Shown: positions 32,573-32,694 of the stretch, piece by piece
How the letters are laid out: each line of letters opens with the position of its first letter
Position numbering within the stretch: position 1 is the stretch's first letter
Assembly: GCF_031180885.1 (NCBI RefSeq)
Contig: NZ_JAPSLK010000075.1
Span: 1-32,694, forward strand
Length of the DNA stretch: 32,694 nt
Reading direction: 5' to 3'
DNA from: Saccharothrix sp.
GTDB taxonomy: Bacteria; Actinomycetota; Actinomycetes; Mycobacteriales; Pseudonocardiaceae
Program-made: the position numbers and the translations under genes
Notes under the pieces: generated by a model
What the model saw: the letters and a program-made list of their open reading frames with translations, nothing else
Databases searched by the model: none
What the model was told of the DNA's origin: nothing

Positions 32573-32694
32573 GTGTCCTGCGCCTGAAGTTCGTTGAGTA
32601 AGTGTAGATTTGTCCGATGGCTCGGACGGGTCGGCCGGTGGCCGCTGTGGTGTTGACCGACGAGGAACGCAAGACGCTGACACGTTGGGCACGG
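32571..32694 (+). mobile_element. IS630-family insertion sequence, left end (continues beyond the window)
   Basis: The element appears to begin tagtgtcctgcgcctgaag at 32571. That end is followed 46 bases later by a transposase start. IS630/Tc1 elements insert at TA, and a TA is at the junction (32571-32572). The right end is outside the window. Confidence 0.7.
32617..32694 (+). CDS. IS630-family transposase, N-terminus (partial)
   Basis: 26 codons to the window end: MARTGRPVAAVVLTDEERK and TLTRWAR, the usual beginning of actinobacterial IS630 transposases, which continue with a helix-turn-helix and a DDE nuclease domain. ATG 32617 lacks a strong ribosome site. Confidence 0.82.
   Translation, partial: MARTGRPVAAVVLTDEERKTLTRWAR

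Overview
The window is high-GC actinomycete chromosome. Nearly every gene has strong G/C third positions, GTG and TTG starts are common, and secreted and Tat-type proteins are frequent. A filamentous Pseudonocardiaceae member (Saccharothrix/Lentzea/Actinosynnema-like) is my inference from gene style and from the unusual nested palindromic repeats. No rRNA, intact tRNA or CRISPR array is present.

Layout. 1-560: gene-free block of nested inverted repeats. 647-4836: an unknown gene and a TetR regulator (-), divergent from a MhuD/IsdG-like heme monooxygenase (+), then a DUF305 lipoprotein (-) divergent from a secreted LVIVD beta-propeller (+). 4886-5440: a decayed VOC gene and a third nested repeat. 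5488-9324: a complete ABC importer (binding lipoprotein, two permeases, ATPase) on the minus strand. 9770-12741: a large secreted NHL-type propeller and a small membrane protein behind a striking operator-like palindrome.

12975-24187 is the centrepiece: eleven plus-strand genes. Nine of the ten junctions are 4-base ATGA/GTGA overlaps, and the whole set sits behind a Fur-family-like box. The order is ATP-grasp ligase, DUF364-like protein, cysteine-synthase-like PLP enzyme, dipeptide-epimerase-like enolase, MFS exporter, SAM methyltransferase, nickel/peptide-type ABC importer (lipoprotein, two permeases, fused double ATPase) and a GNAT acetyltransferase. I read this as synthesis, export and recapture of a small peptide-like metallophore. 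It has the architecture of the staphylopine and EDDS systems but lacks their signature enzymes (nicotianamine-synthase-like, opine dehydrogenase, SbnB), so the chemistry is probably different.

24230-27230: a secreted LVIVD/PA-domain protein (-) divergent from a LigC/LigD-type DNA ligase (+). 27231-29690: an XRE regulator surrounded by gene debris (truncated NTF2-like gene, frameshifted small ORF, methyltransferase and nuclease-like fragments). At 29690-29731 lies only the 3' part of a tRNA-Val(CAC) gene, next to its terminator. Base composition drops visibly to the right of it and the genes become accessory: a small unknown, an ApeA-like HEPN defence protein, a Nudix hydrolase, and a regulator cut by an IS630-type insertion sequence running off the window. 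This looks like one end of an island integrated in a tRNA gene.
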